A stretch of 64,000 nt of DNA from Panagrolaimus kolymaensis (taxonomy: Eukaryota > Nematoda > Chromadorea > Rhabditida > Panagrolaimidae). Where the stretch lies: the NCBI GenBank assembly GCA_028622995.1, contig JAJQJQ010000069.1:186001-250000 (forward strand), written 5' to 3'. The notes beneath the pieces were generated by a model. It did not search any database. It worked only from the letters and a program-made list of their open reading frames with translations, and was not told the origin of the DNA. Of the stretch, positions 1 through 14,000 are shown piece after piece. Positions within the stretch are counted from its first letter, which is position 1, and every line of letters starts with the position of its first letter. The position numbers were made by a program, and so were the translations under genes.

Positions 1-369
1 ACACATTCTGAAAATTTTGTTACAAGATGCAGATTTTGTTTTTTTGACACTATAAAGATTTGAAAGATCTGGAAACTTATAAAAAGAAATATATATTTTT
101 TGATTTTATTATTTTTAACTCCTAAAACACATTTTGTGTGTTTGTTGTAGTGTGAAAAGCTCCGAAATATTTTTGTTTTATTTTTTGGACTCCTTTGGGC
201 TCTTGCCGCACTAAAGACAGTTGGGCACCACTTATACCTAGACAACTTTTTCTGTTCATTCTTCATATTTTTACTTTCTAATTCACCCAATTAATTAATC
301 AAACTTCTTAAACTTCCTTTTTTATTTTTGACAATTTTAACTTTAAAATTAAAAACTCTGATATTACAG
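1..369 (+). other. PKC intron sequence at the window edge
   Basis: No coding segment was found here. The next PKC exon begins at 370 after a TTACAG acceptor and enters in phase 1, so the first half of the C1A zinc finger and the pseudosubstrate lie upstream of the window. Confidence 0.6.
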
Positions 370-4529
<4,160 letters not shown>

Positions 4530-5100
4530 AATCCTTTTAAAATGTTTTTTTTACGAAGTAATTAGATCTCAATTTTAAATTAAATATTTATTAATATGTA
4601 AACTTCGAAGAAAAAAAATAAGTGTAAATTTATGCCAAAGAATCAAAAAATGAAATTATGATAAAACATTTTTTATTTTTGTATTTTTGTAGTTTTTTTG
4701 TTTTTTTTTTGTAATAATTTTTGAAGAAAAAATTTTGATGTTAGTTTGCAATAATAATAATAGCTCGTACAAATTTTATTTTTATGAACAAATATTAATA
4801 AATAAATGATTATAAAAGTAATTAGCGATGGTGTTAAAAAGCAACATAAAAAGAGAGGACTTTATTTTTGATGTTTGCAACAAAAAAAATTTTTACACCC
4901 ACTTTCGAAAGCTCGTTGAATTTTGCAGCGAAAGTTTTAATACAGTAAACGAAAGAATCTCATAGTTTCTCGATTTTTGTAAAAATCAAAGATAAAAAAA
5001 AGCTTTTCATCTCGTCATCATCATTTTGTGATTTCAATCAAATTCTTGAATTGTTCGTTTCTCTTGATAATTGTTAATTATTCCAATTTTCAACAAAGCT
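4530..5100 (+). promoter_or_regulatory. PKC 3' UTR and promoter/5' UTR of the first MATH-BTB gene
   Basis: From about 4874 to the ATG at 5101 the sequence is closely repeated upstream of the second MATH-BTB gene (about 8375-8602), including GCAGCGAAAGTTTTAATAC and the long run around CATCTCGTCATCATCATTTT. This conservation marks it as the shared promoter and 5' UTR carried along in the duplication. No clear TATA box was seen. Confidence 0.55.
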
Positions 5101-6231
5101 ATGACTCCAGAAGTTTTAACTTCAAATGTGAGTTCTTGATACTTATTGAATTAACCTTTATTTGCTTTTTAGAAAATTCATTCTCCATTTGCGATTAAAT
5201 GGACCATCGCTGAAGCTAAATTGGTTGCATTGAAAGATTCAAACAAGGGGTTTTTGGACAGTGAAAAATTCGAAGCTTCAAATATTCCTGGTATCATGTA
5301 TTATCTAAGAATTTCCCCAAATGGAGATTGCGAAGAACGTCGTGGAAAAACATTTTTATCTTTGCGTTTGGTACGTGAAACTAAAAAGAATGTGAAAGTT
5401 GTTTTCAAATTTATCATTGAATCTGCTGATTATAACATTGCATTTTCTTACGAACTTGATAAGGAAAGCGGTGTTGGTACCGGTCTTTGCAACACTGAAG
5501 GATTTTTTGATCCAACAAAGAAGTTTATCATCGATGGAAAATTTACTGTAAAATGTGAAGGAATCTTGAAAGTTGAAAGAGAAATTGCTGATGCTGAAGA
5601 CGAATGGGAAAATAGCGCTTTAGGCAGTGAACTTTGGGAAGAAGAAAACAAAGATTTTATTATTATGGTTGATGAAAACCCCATTCAAGTAAGCCTTTGA
5701 TTACATTATTTACGATTTCAATACAAACTTTTTAGGTCCACAAAAGTGTTCTCTGTGCTCGTTCTCCCGTTTTCAAAGGAATGTTTAACTCTGGAATGCA
5801 AGAAGCCATCGAAAACCAAATGAACATCACTGACTTTTCCTTTGATATTGTCGAAGCTGCTCTTCAACTTCTGTATGATCGCAAACTCACAACTTTGACT
5901 TTGGAAGAAAAACTCGGCGTTCTTCAATTCTTTGATAAGTATCAAATTTTAAAGCTTAAGGTGATTACTTTTTGTGTTTTACTTTTCTGAATACCAAACT
6001 TTTTAGAGCTTAATTGAAGCATCCTTGATTGAAGAAATTTCAACATCAAACGTTTGTCACATGGCAAATTCTTCTATCATCTTAAATACTGCTAAACTTC
6101 AAGAAAAATGTTTGGACTTTTTGGTTGATTGCCTCAAAAAATCTCAAATGGTCGCTGAATTGAATACCCTGGATCACGCTATTAGTGCCAAAGTTCTTGA
6201 AAATGCTTTTTATAAAACAACCGAAACTTAA
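5101..6231 (+). CDS. MATH-BTB (BATH) domain protein, copy 1
   Basis: Probable substrate adaptor for CUL3 ubiquitin ligase (SPOP-like family): the MATH domain binds substrate and the BTB domain binds CUL3 and dimerises. Exons 5101-5127, 5173-5688, 5736-5960 and 6007-6231, all phase 0, give 330 residues. The start is the ATG of a nine-codon first exon (MTPEVLTSN), found identically placed in copy 2. MATH covers about residues 14-140 (FAIKWTIAEAKL, YYLRISPNG, FIIDGKFTVKCEGILKVE). BTB covers about 150-255 (NPIQVHKSVLCARSPVFKG, LLYDRKL). The tail is BACK-like. An AATAAA lies at 6285-6290. The family is greatly expanded in nematodes; the substrate is unknown. The family call is secure, while the CUL3 role is inferred from the family. 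Confidence 0.9.
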
Positions 6232-6284
6232 ACTTTTCTTTTGTTTTATTTTTTGTAATGCTATTATTATTATCTTGTGCTTTT

Positions 6285-6290
6285 AATAAA
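6285..6290 (+). terminator. Polyadenylation signal AATAAA of MATH-BTB copy 1
   Basis: AATAAA 54 bases after the stop codon, followed by a T-rich stretch. The matching signal in copy 2 has the same context. Confidence 0.6.
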
Positions 6291-6648
6291 ATTTTGATGT
6301 TTATGCTTATGCGATGCTGTAGTTTTAAAGTGCAACATAGCTTTGTGTTGATTGTTTCTTTCATTTCTCATGATTTTAGGATCTTGTTGATTTGAAGACA
6401 TAACTAACATATTAAGAAATTAAAAACTTACAAAGCAAATAAAAACAACAGCAGAAACCCATTTCTTAGAGTTGAATACAGAAATATTTGAAACTCCGCC
6501 ATAAATATGACCATACTTTGCATCTTGCAGTTGCCTAAACTTTTCTCTTTGCTGCATATTTTTTGTAAAAAAGTTCTTCCTTTATTTATTATAAACTTTT
6601 CAGATTTCAAATTTGTCATCTCAATTTCAAAGTTTTAATCAAATCAAA

Positions 6649-7856
6649 ATGCCTGTACCTTTATCAAGACGTAAATCAGCTGCAAGAGAAGAAACTGTTA
6701 TCAAATTTCTTAGAATTCTTCAAAAATATTATCCTGAAATTATTCAAAGTCCATTTAAAAAACCCATTTGGAAGAAGGTTCTTATTGAATGTCAATCAAA
6801 TGGTCTTTATTCTAACAAAAATGAAGCATTTCTTCAAAGAACTATATGGCCAAATCATAAAAGAACCACATTTGTAAGTTTACCTTTTTTAGCTTTTTGG
6901 AAAGTTACTTTGCAAATTTCTTAATGTTAATGTTTTTTTAGAAAAAGTGGCAAAGCAATGGAACTTTAACTGAGAAAGATGAGCTTGTTATCGCAATTGA
7001 ACGTAATAACCGAAATAATTTTTGTCAATCACCATCAATTGAAGAACCTAATGTTAATGATAATGGTTTACTTGATGATACTCTACCACCACCATCCAAT
7101 TTCGGCGATGACGAAGATGAAGAAGTTGAATTTGAAGATGGAGATGCTAATGAGTGAGTGGTTTATTTAATGAAAATTCAAGCTTATTACAAAATGATAA
7201 CGACAAGCATTAATTTTTTTTCGTTTTTTAGTAGCTTTGTCGATGATGACTTTTTTGATGCTTCAAGTGAACCAACAATGAATGAAACAATACCGCTACC
7301 ATCGAATGATAATACATCAACTTGTGAAAGTAATGAATCCGTATCTTCTTTAGCTGTCAACAATGCAGATGAACGCCTCAATGGTGGTGATTATGTTAAT
7401 CAACCAGAAGAACGTAAGTTTATCTTTCTCGATGTTTTGGTCAAAGCCTATGTTGGTAGAAATTAATGCAATGAGCTATGGTTGTAAATGATTCTTGCGT
7501 TCTCCGTTTGCTTCAATGTTAATTAATAAACTGATTTTTCTTACTAAATATTTTATTTTTCAGCTTTGCTTATCAATATCAATGAACCACCAATCCAAGA
7601 TATTCTTCACCAACGTATGCTTGTTCTTTGTACTTTCTTTACTTATCTTGTCATTTTTTCAGAACAAATGCAGCCATCTCTGTTATCACCTCAACCAAAT
7701 GTCGGTCAATCTCTTTTGGATGAACTGTATCGTGCTCAAATTAGGTATTTGAATATAATGTCAGAAAAAACTCAACTTAAAATTCAAATACTTCGTCGTC
7801 GAATACCAAATGAACATGATGCTGTATCTCAAACAACCAATGATAATGGTAAATAA
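6649..7856 (+). CDS. Acidic protein of unknown function, possibly SANT/MADF-like DNA-binding
   Basis: Five exons with GT/AG borders and compatible phases: 6649-6873, 6942-7153, 7232-7413, 7564-7614 and 7663-7856, 287 residues. The start is the first ATG (MPVPLSRRKS) after a TTTTCAG that could be a trans-splice acceptor. The N-terminal 100 residues are basic and helical, with spaced Trp residues (KPIWKKVL, TIWPNHKR, FKKWQSNG). The middle is very acidic (DDEDEEVEFEDGD, DSFVDDDFFDAS), and the end is a probable coiled coil (LLDELYRAQIRYLNIMSEK, then LRRR). That layout resembles MADF/SANT-type factors, but no family signature was recognised, so no function is claimed. Intron 7615-7662 is 48 bases with no stop, so its retention would add 16 residues in frame. 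Confidence 0.72.
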
Positions 7857-7926
7857 ATTCTTGATGTTGATTAACCAAATGCTTCATTTTTGTTTTTAAA
7901 TTGTATCATTGATAGTTTGCTTTTGT

Positions 7927-8212
7927 TTAAAGATTGGTAATATTGTTTAATAAATGTTTGTGTTGATCATTTTCTGAAAACTTTGGTATTCTTAGTTGCA
8001 AAGGAAATGGGCGATTAGCGTGAACTCGATTGGTCGAAGATTTTTTTTGTTCTAAAGTTGTGTATATTTGCCATTTTTTGGATGCCATTATAAAGCTTTT
8101 GCATTCTATTAATAAATCAGTCAATGAATGAGTGATATTTGCAAAATGAAGCTTTTGAGAAAAAGATTTTTTTATAATAAATTTCCTCGTCTTTTTCCAT
8201 ACGTAATTTGCA
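7927..8212 (-). CDS. Possible small reverse-strand ORF, unrecognised
   Basis: An open frame on the minus strand runs from inside the TSC22 fragment to a stop near 7927. It contains MASKKWQIYTTLEQKKSS and ends LLNNITNL. There is no recognisable domain and no clear splice structure. It could be a last exon, a decayed gene or chance. It lies between the unknown acidic gene and the chimeric duplication scar. Confidence 0.2.
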
Positions 8213-8355
8213 TTAATGTTGTTTTGTTGTGGCTGAAGCTGAATTGTTGGAATTTGGCACTGGACCACCATCAAGACTTTGAAGAATTTCCGGTGGAACG
8301 TGTTCACGAAGGATGGCATTTTCAGATTGTAATTGAGCAATCGTGGTATCAAGTT
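8213..8355 (-). pseudogene. Duplicated fragment of the TSC22 last exon
   Basis: Read on the minus strand this encodes TIAQLQSENAILREHVPPEI and then PVPNSNNS, nearly identical to the last exon of the TSC22 gene at 11019-11252 (for example ILQNL becomes ILQSL). The copy ends at a new TAA at 8213-8215. It lacks the N-terminal half of the TSC box and any acceptor, so it is a fragment. It is joined directly to a fragment of PKC exon B. Confidence 0.88.
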
Positions 8356-8383
8356 AAATTCACTCCCGTTGATCGATTGTTTG
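8356..8383 (+). pseudogene. Duplicated fragment of PKC terminal exon B
   Basis: CACTCCCGTTGATCGATTGT is shared exactly with PKC exon B (near 4436-4457, the TPVDRLF codons). The following sequence jumps to the copy of the MATH-BTB upstream region, so about 0.4 kb between the two source segments is missing. Only about 28 bases survive, so this is a scar and not a gene. Confidence 0.8.
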
Positions 8384-8602
8384 CAACAAATTTTTTTAAC
8401 ACTCTTTTTCGAATGCCCATTAAATGTTGCAGCGAAAGTTTTAATACAGTAAACGAATGAATATCATAGTTTTTCAATTTTTGTAAAAATCAAAGATAAA
8501 AAAGCTTTTCATCTCGTCATCATCATTTTGTGATTTCAATCAAATTCTTGAATTGTTCGTTTCTCTTGATAATTGTTAATTATTCCAATTTTCAACAAAG
8601 CT
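8384..8602 (+). promoter_or_regulatory. Duplicated promoter/5' UTR of MATH-BTB copy 2
   Basis: Closely similar to about 4874-5100 in front of copy 1, up to the ATG. This is the 5' boundary of the tandem duplication as preserved today. Confidence 0.6.
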
Positions 8603-9739
8603 ATGACTTCCGAAGTTTTAACTTCAAATGTAAGTTTTTATTCACTCTCTAAGTAACCTTTTTCTGTTTTTTAGAAAATTCAATCTCCATTTGCGATCAA
8701 ATGGACCATCGCTGAAGCTAAATTGGTTGCGTTGAAAGATTCAAACATTCGGTTCTTGGACAGCAAAAAATTGGAAGCTTCAAATGCTTCTGGTATCAAG
8801 TATTATCTCAGAATTTATCCTAATGGATTTAATGAAGGAAATCGTGGAAAAGCGTATATTTGCTTGTACTTGGAATTGGAAAATGGAAAGAAAATCCAAA
8901 GTGTTTTCAACTTTTTCAATGAATCTGCTGGTTTTACCAAAAAGAGAATCTATGAATATGAAAAATCTGAAGGAGTTGGTGAAAACTTTTGTACAACCGC
9001 TGAGCTTTTTGATCCAACTAAGAAGTTTATCATCGATGGAAAATTTTCTGTAAAATGTGAAGGAATCTTGAAAGTTGAAAGAGATGTTGCTGATGATGAA
9101 GATGAATGGGAAAACAGCGCTTTAGGCAGTGAACTTTGGGAAGAAGAAAACAAAGACTTTACTATTATGGTTGGTAAAAACCCAATTCAAGTAAGCCATT
9201 AATTACATTTCTATCTAATGATTTAGATAAAAACGTTTTAGGTTCACAAAAATGTTCTCTCTGCTCGTTCTCCCGTTTTCAAAGGAATGTTCAAATCTGG
9301 CATGAAAGAAGTTGCTGAAAGCAAAATGAACATCATTGATTTTTCCTTTGATATCGTCGAAATTGCTTTTCAACTTTTGTATGAACGCAAAATTCCGAGT
9401 TTGACCGTACAAGAAAAACTCGGCGTTCTCCAATTCTTTGATAAATATGAAATTTTGAAGCTGAAGGTGATTGCTTTTTGTTTGTTTTACTTTTATGTGT
9501 ATTTACTTTTTTAGAGCTTAATTGAAGCATCCTTGATTAAAGACATCTCAACATCAAACGTCTGTCGAATTGCTAATTCTTCTATTATCTCAAATTCTGC
9601 TAAACTTGAAGAAAAATGTTTGGACTTTTTGGTTGATTGTCTCAAAAAATCTCAAATGGTCGTTGAATTGAATACCCTGGATCACGCCATTAGTGCCAAA
9701 GTTCTTGAAAATGCTTTTTATAAAACACTCGAAACTTAA
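8603..9739 (+). CDS. MATH-BTB (BATH) domain protein, copy 2
   Basis: Exons 8603-8629, 8675-9190, 9242-9466 and 9515-9739 have exactly the lengths and phase-0 junctions of copy 1, giving 330 residues. The first exon (MTSEVLTSN), the start of MATH (PFAIKWTIAEAKLVALKDSN), the end of MATH (GKFSVKCEGILKVE) and the BTB/BACK part (VHKNVLSARSPVFKGMF) are nearly those of copy 1. The middle of the MATH domain is strikingly different (for example ISPNGDCEERRGKTFLS against IYPNGFNEGNRGKAYIC). The upstream region is a rearranged copy carrying TSC22 and PKC fragments. Polyadenylation signal at 9799-9804. Probable CUL3 adaptor by family; the substrate probably differs from copy 1. Confidence 0.9.
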
Positions 9740-9798
9740 ACTTTTCTTTTGCTTTATTTTCTGTAATAATTTTGTTTTTATTATCATTTTGTGCATTT

Positions 9799-9804
9799 AA
9801 TAAA
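9799..9804 (+). terminator. Polyadenylation signal AATAAA of MATH-BTB copy 2
   Basis: AATAAA about 60 bases after the stop codon, in the same context as in copy 1. Confidence 0.6.
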
Positions 9805-10136
9805 ATTTTGTTGTTTATAAACAAATAAGCATTTCAAGGATTCCATGAATGTCAAAATGATTCCTTAAAGCTATAGCTTCTTATAACTAGCAACAATATT
9901 TAGTATTTTGTCACAAGAACTTACATATTTAAAAATTGGAGGTTATAACAATTCTTGAATGCGAGAATGTGTTATGTATGTGTTTTATACCATTTTACTT
10001 TAAACTTTTTTGAACGATATTCCCTAATATAGTTCATAGCAAAATAAAAACAATAAACTTGTTGACTTGATTGACTTTTTTACTCCAAACATTTCAAGTC
10101 AATATATGGTTTTTTTAAACGTTTGAAATTTTGATT

Positions 10137-10391
10137 TAGGGTTGATGATGATGTTGCGACCGGTCGCGACCGACCAGTCGCGACCGGTCGATGAGGTTGC
10201 TGCGACTGGTCGCGACCCAAGTTGCGACCGCTACAAAACCTTACAAACACTTACAAAAGTTTAACAAAGTATTACAAAGTCTTACAAAGTTTTGTAGTAC
10301 TTTGTAAGGTTTTGTAGCGGTCGATCGACTGGTCGGTCGCGACCGGTCGCAACCATGAAATTTTCCAAAATCAGTCGCGACACCAACCCTA
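10137..10391. mobile_element. hAT-like MITE with GGTCGCGACC-rich core
   Basis: The ends are inverted: TAGGGTTGATG at the left and the complement of TAGGGTTGGTG at the right. The flanking octamers TTTTGATT (10129-10136) and TTTTGCTT (10392-10399) match at 7 of 8 positions, fitting an 8 bp hAT target duplication. Inside are repeated GGTCGCGACC-type palindromes and a large hairpin (ACAAAACCTTACAAA paired with TTTGTAAGGTTTTGT). No coding capacity, so non-autonomous. Confidence 0.7.
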
Positions 10392-11018
10392 TTTTGCTTC
10401 CATATTTGGTGCCATTGTGTTACCGTTAAAACCTAATAATTTTACAACTTTGATTGTCACTGAATCTTTTACTTTAAGGAGAGCATGCTTAAAAAATCAG
10501 TGGTTATGATTTCACACAAAAAAGCATTGATTCATTTTTTTATTTACCTTATATTTTTTTAATAACTACATATTACAAAAATTTCACAACAAAAAAAAAG
10601 CATTTTAAATAATACAAAAACATATACATACTCATAAATCCATCATTTTACAATATAAAGTTATCTTATTTTTAGTTTGCACGAATGCGAAATCATTAAC
10701 CACAAAAAAATTTATATATACAAATTAAAAATCACAAAAAATACAAAACAAAACCGTTGTTTTTCTAAATTCACAAAGCAAAAAATTAATAAATACAAAA
10801 GTCATTATTTTTTTTTTAAACAAAGAACCGTTTTCACATTTCAAAATGAGTTGATTTTTTCCTTACAAGTTTTTTCTAACATTAATTTTAACACAACAGC
10901 AAAAAATATTAAATTTTTTTTGTCCTTTTAAAAAAGAGAGAGGTCCGTTTTTTTGGTTTTCTTTAAGTAAATAATAAAAGTTAAATATAAAAAATAATTT
11001 CATAAAATAATATTCAAA
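10392..11018. other. AT-rich spacer, probably the TSC22 3' UTR
   Basis: No convincing ORF. It lies downstream of the TSC22 stop (minus strand), so much of it may be 3' UTR. Confidence 0.45.
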
Positions 11019-14000
11019 TCACTGGGCTGCCACAGCAGAAACATTGGTAGTTGTTGGTGCTGAAACTGAATTGTTTGAATTTGGCACTGGACCACCATCA
11101 AGATTTTGAAGAATTTCCGGTGGAACGTGTTCACGAAGGATGGCATTTTCAGATTGTAATTGAGCAATCGTGGTATCAAGTTCGACTATTTTAGCTCGAA
11201 GTAATTCAACTTCTTCGCGAACAGCAAACATTAAATGGGTTTTCACTAAATCCTGTAAAATTTATTTTGGTTTTAAAAATGCAAATTATTTTATAATTAA
11301 AATTTATATTAGAATTAATTCGGTTTTTATTTTAGTTGTTAGATGGCAGCTTGGAAAAGAGTGGCACGAAGTCCAGCAGCAGAAATGTTTTATAACAAAA
11401 ATAGCGAGAAAATTTAGGGTTTTTTGGTATCAATTATTTGCTTTATTCTTTGAAGGATTAATTAGCTTTTTTTGTTACTTATCCTCACTTTAAAAACAGT
11501 GACATGGATCCATGCAGCGAAAACGTTCGTTAATAAAAATCTCCGAAAATTTAATTGTGTAAACTTTTTTTGTTTTATTTTATTATATCTTTATGTTTAA
11601 AAAAAATTGAAAGAATAAATCCAAATTAAGATTACTGTGATTTAGTATATTTTTGAACCGATTTTTTTCTCACATCGAGACTCTATGATACTAATTCTCA
11701 GGCAATTAAATTTATTGAAAATGAAATGCATAAACTTACCATCGCTTGTTCAATTTTTGAATCAATTGCAATAATTTGTGAGTTCGCATTTCCAGTACTG
11801 CTAAAAACAAAGGATCTTCGATTACGAGTTAAAAAATGAATAGTATTTTTAGGCGGTTGAACCGTTTCTGGCGCTAATGAATGCCTTCGTTTAACTAATT
11901 CTTTATGATGATCTTGAGCAATTTTTAAATGATTTGGAATAGTTTTACTACCAAAAAAATTTCCTGGGAAACTATTAGCTTCTAACATATTTTTAAGTTT
12001 TTAATGAAATTTATTATTAAATAAAATTGAGGCTTGCCACAAATAAAGATAGTAATAAAATTTCGAGGAATATTGTTCAAATATTGTTACTATCAATGAT
12101 GTCGGGAAAAATTCATAAAATCAATCACACCCAGAAAAAATAAAGTTAAAAGTTTGAAAAAAAAGTGATAGTTTTTCTTTGATTTTTATCGCTTTTTTTA
12201 CAGCCAACAAAAAAATATAAATAAATTTTTGTCACACACAACAAAAAAGGCAAACACCCGATTTTATTTTATTTGATGTTGAACACTCCTTCCTCTCTTT
12301 TTTGGGGACCTTTTTTAAATAATCTTTTTGTTTTTTCGATTTTTTGTTTCAAACAAAAAAAGAATAATTATTATTAATTGATTCTTCCCACTTTTTTTAT
12401 TTTTATTTTTTTCACACACTTCTGTTTACTCTAATTCACACTTTATAACGCTAGAGGCAGAGCATGGCGACGATGATGAGGTCGTTAACATAATCTCCTT
12501 TCTCGCTCGCCCGTTGCCTGCCTGATGATTGTTTTATAAATCAACAAAAAAATCATTCCAACACAATAATTTTTTTTGATATATGTGTCCTTTTTCAAAA
12601 AATGATTTATAATTAATTTTATAATTTTATTTTTAGAGTATTTTTTGTGTGTGTTTTTTATGTGTTTGTTTGAGAGGAAGGAGAGAGATCAACAAAAAGA
12701 AAAAAAGAAAAGCAGGCGTGTGATTGAATGGGTATTTGAATATTAATTTTTTTAAAATTTGAATCAAGGTGGATTAATCTGTTTTTCATTTTTGTGAGGG
12801 ATGATGGAATTGAAAAAAAAGTTTAAAGTTAAACTAAAAAAGAGCTAAATTTTAATTCATTTTTAGAAGCGCTTCATTCAGATTTTTCCGACAAATAATT
12901 TTTGTGACATTTTACAGTTTCCCGGTTCTTCCCCAAAAATGATCAAAATATTAATGACGTCTTTGGTCTAAAATCAATTGGTTATGAAAAGGAAAAAAAG
13001 AAAAATGATTGAATGGTAATAAATAATTTAAAAAAATAATGATTGAAAAAATGGTCCACTTATTTATTTATTTTTGCAATTATTTATTACTTCTTTTTAT
13101 TAAACTTATTGCAATTAGTCTCCCCCACTTTTTTTTGATTTGATTTTTTAAAGACGTCTTTTTTTCGTTAAAATTATTTTTTAGTACGTCTAACTTTTTT
13201 TCTGACGGGGATTTCCGGTGACAATCACGGAAGATAAAAATAGCATTTTTTGATTCTACATTCCTTAAATTTTCTTAAACCAAAATAATCACAAAAATTT
13301 AAAATATTTATGAATAAAAATTTGTGGAAATACTTTCGTCAAGAAAGCCAAAGATTCATAAATATTTCACTCAAATAACCCAAAATAAATGTTTAATTTA
13401 ATTATGCAAATTTTATGTTCTTGATGAAAAGGCAAAAATTTTTCAAGACAAATCACTATCACACGATATTTAAGACAACTAACTTACTGTTGTGAAAAAA
13501 AGCTTTCCTTTGCAAGATGAAAAAGACTATCAACATCAAAAGGTAATCGAGTACCTTTGGTTATTGTATCCGAAGCCGTAAGAGTGCCACCATTTCCAAT
13601 AACACCACTCATGCCACCTCCTTGGCCGGATTTTATCATTTTACTTGGAACCTCAAAAAAAACTTTTCATTTAAAAAATTATGAAATATGAAGAAAAAAA
13701 ATTTGCGAGAAAAAAAACGAATAAAACAAAAAAATTTTAGAAGAATTTTGTATTTGGTTTATCAAAAAAATAAAAGCCAACAACGATGGATAAAAAACAT
13801 TTAAAAAACAAAAGTTTTTGTTGTGGTACTTGTCTGTGCTAAGTAAGTAAATATCTTTACTTATTTTATTGCTTCAAAGTTAATATCACGTGAAAATATT
13901 ATATAACTCTCAAAACCACATTTATGCGACGGCGGCAGAAAAAAATAAAATAAGAAGAGACAAGAAGAAGAAAAAAATGATAGCCAAAGAAATATGTAAA

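Noticed and set aside
8128..8460. 110-codon plus-strand ORF
   Set aside because: It crosses the antisense TSC22 fragment and the PKC fragment; its frame over the TSC22 part is not the original coding frame.
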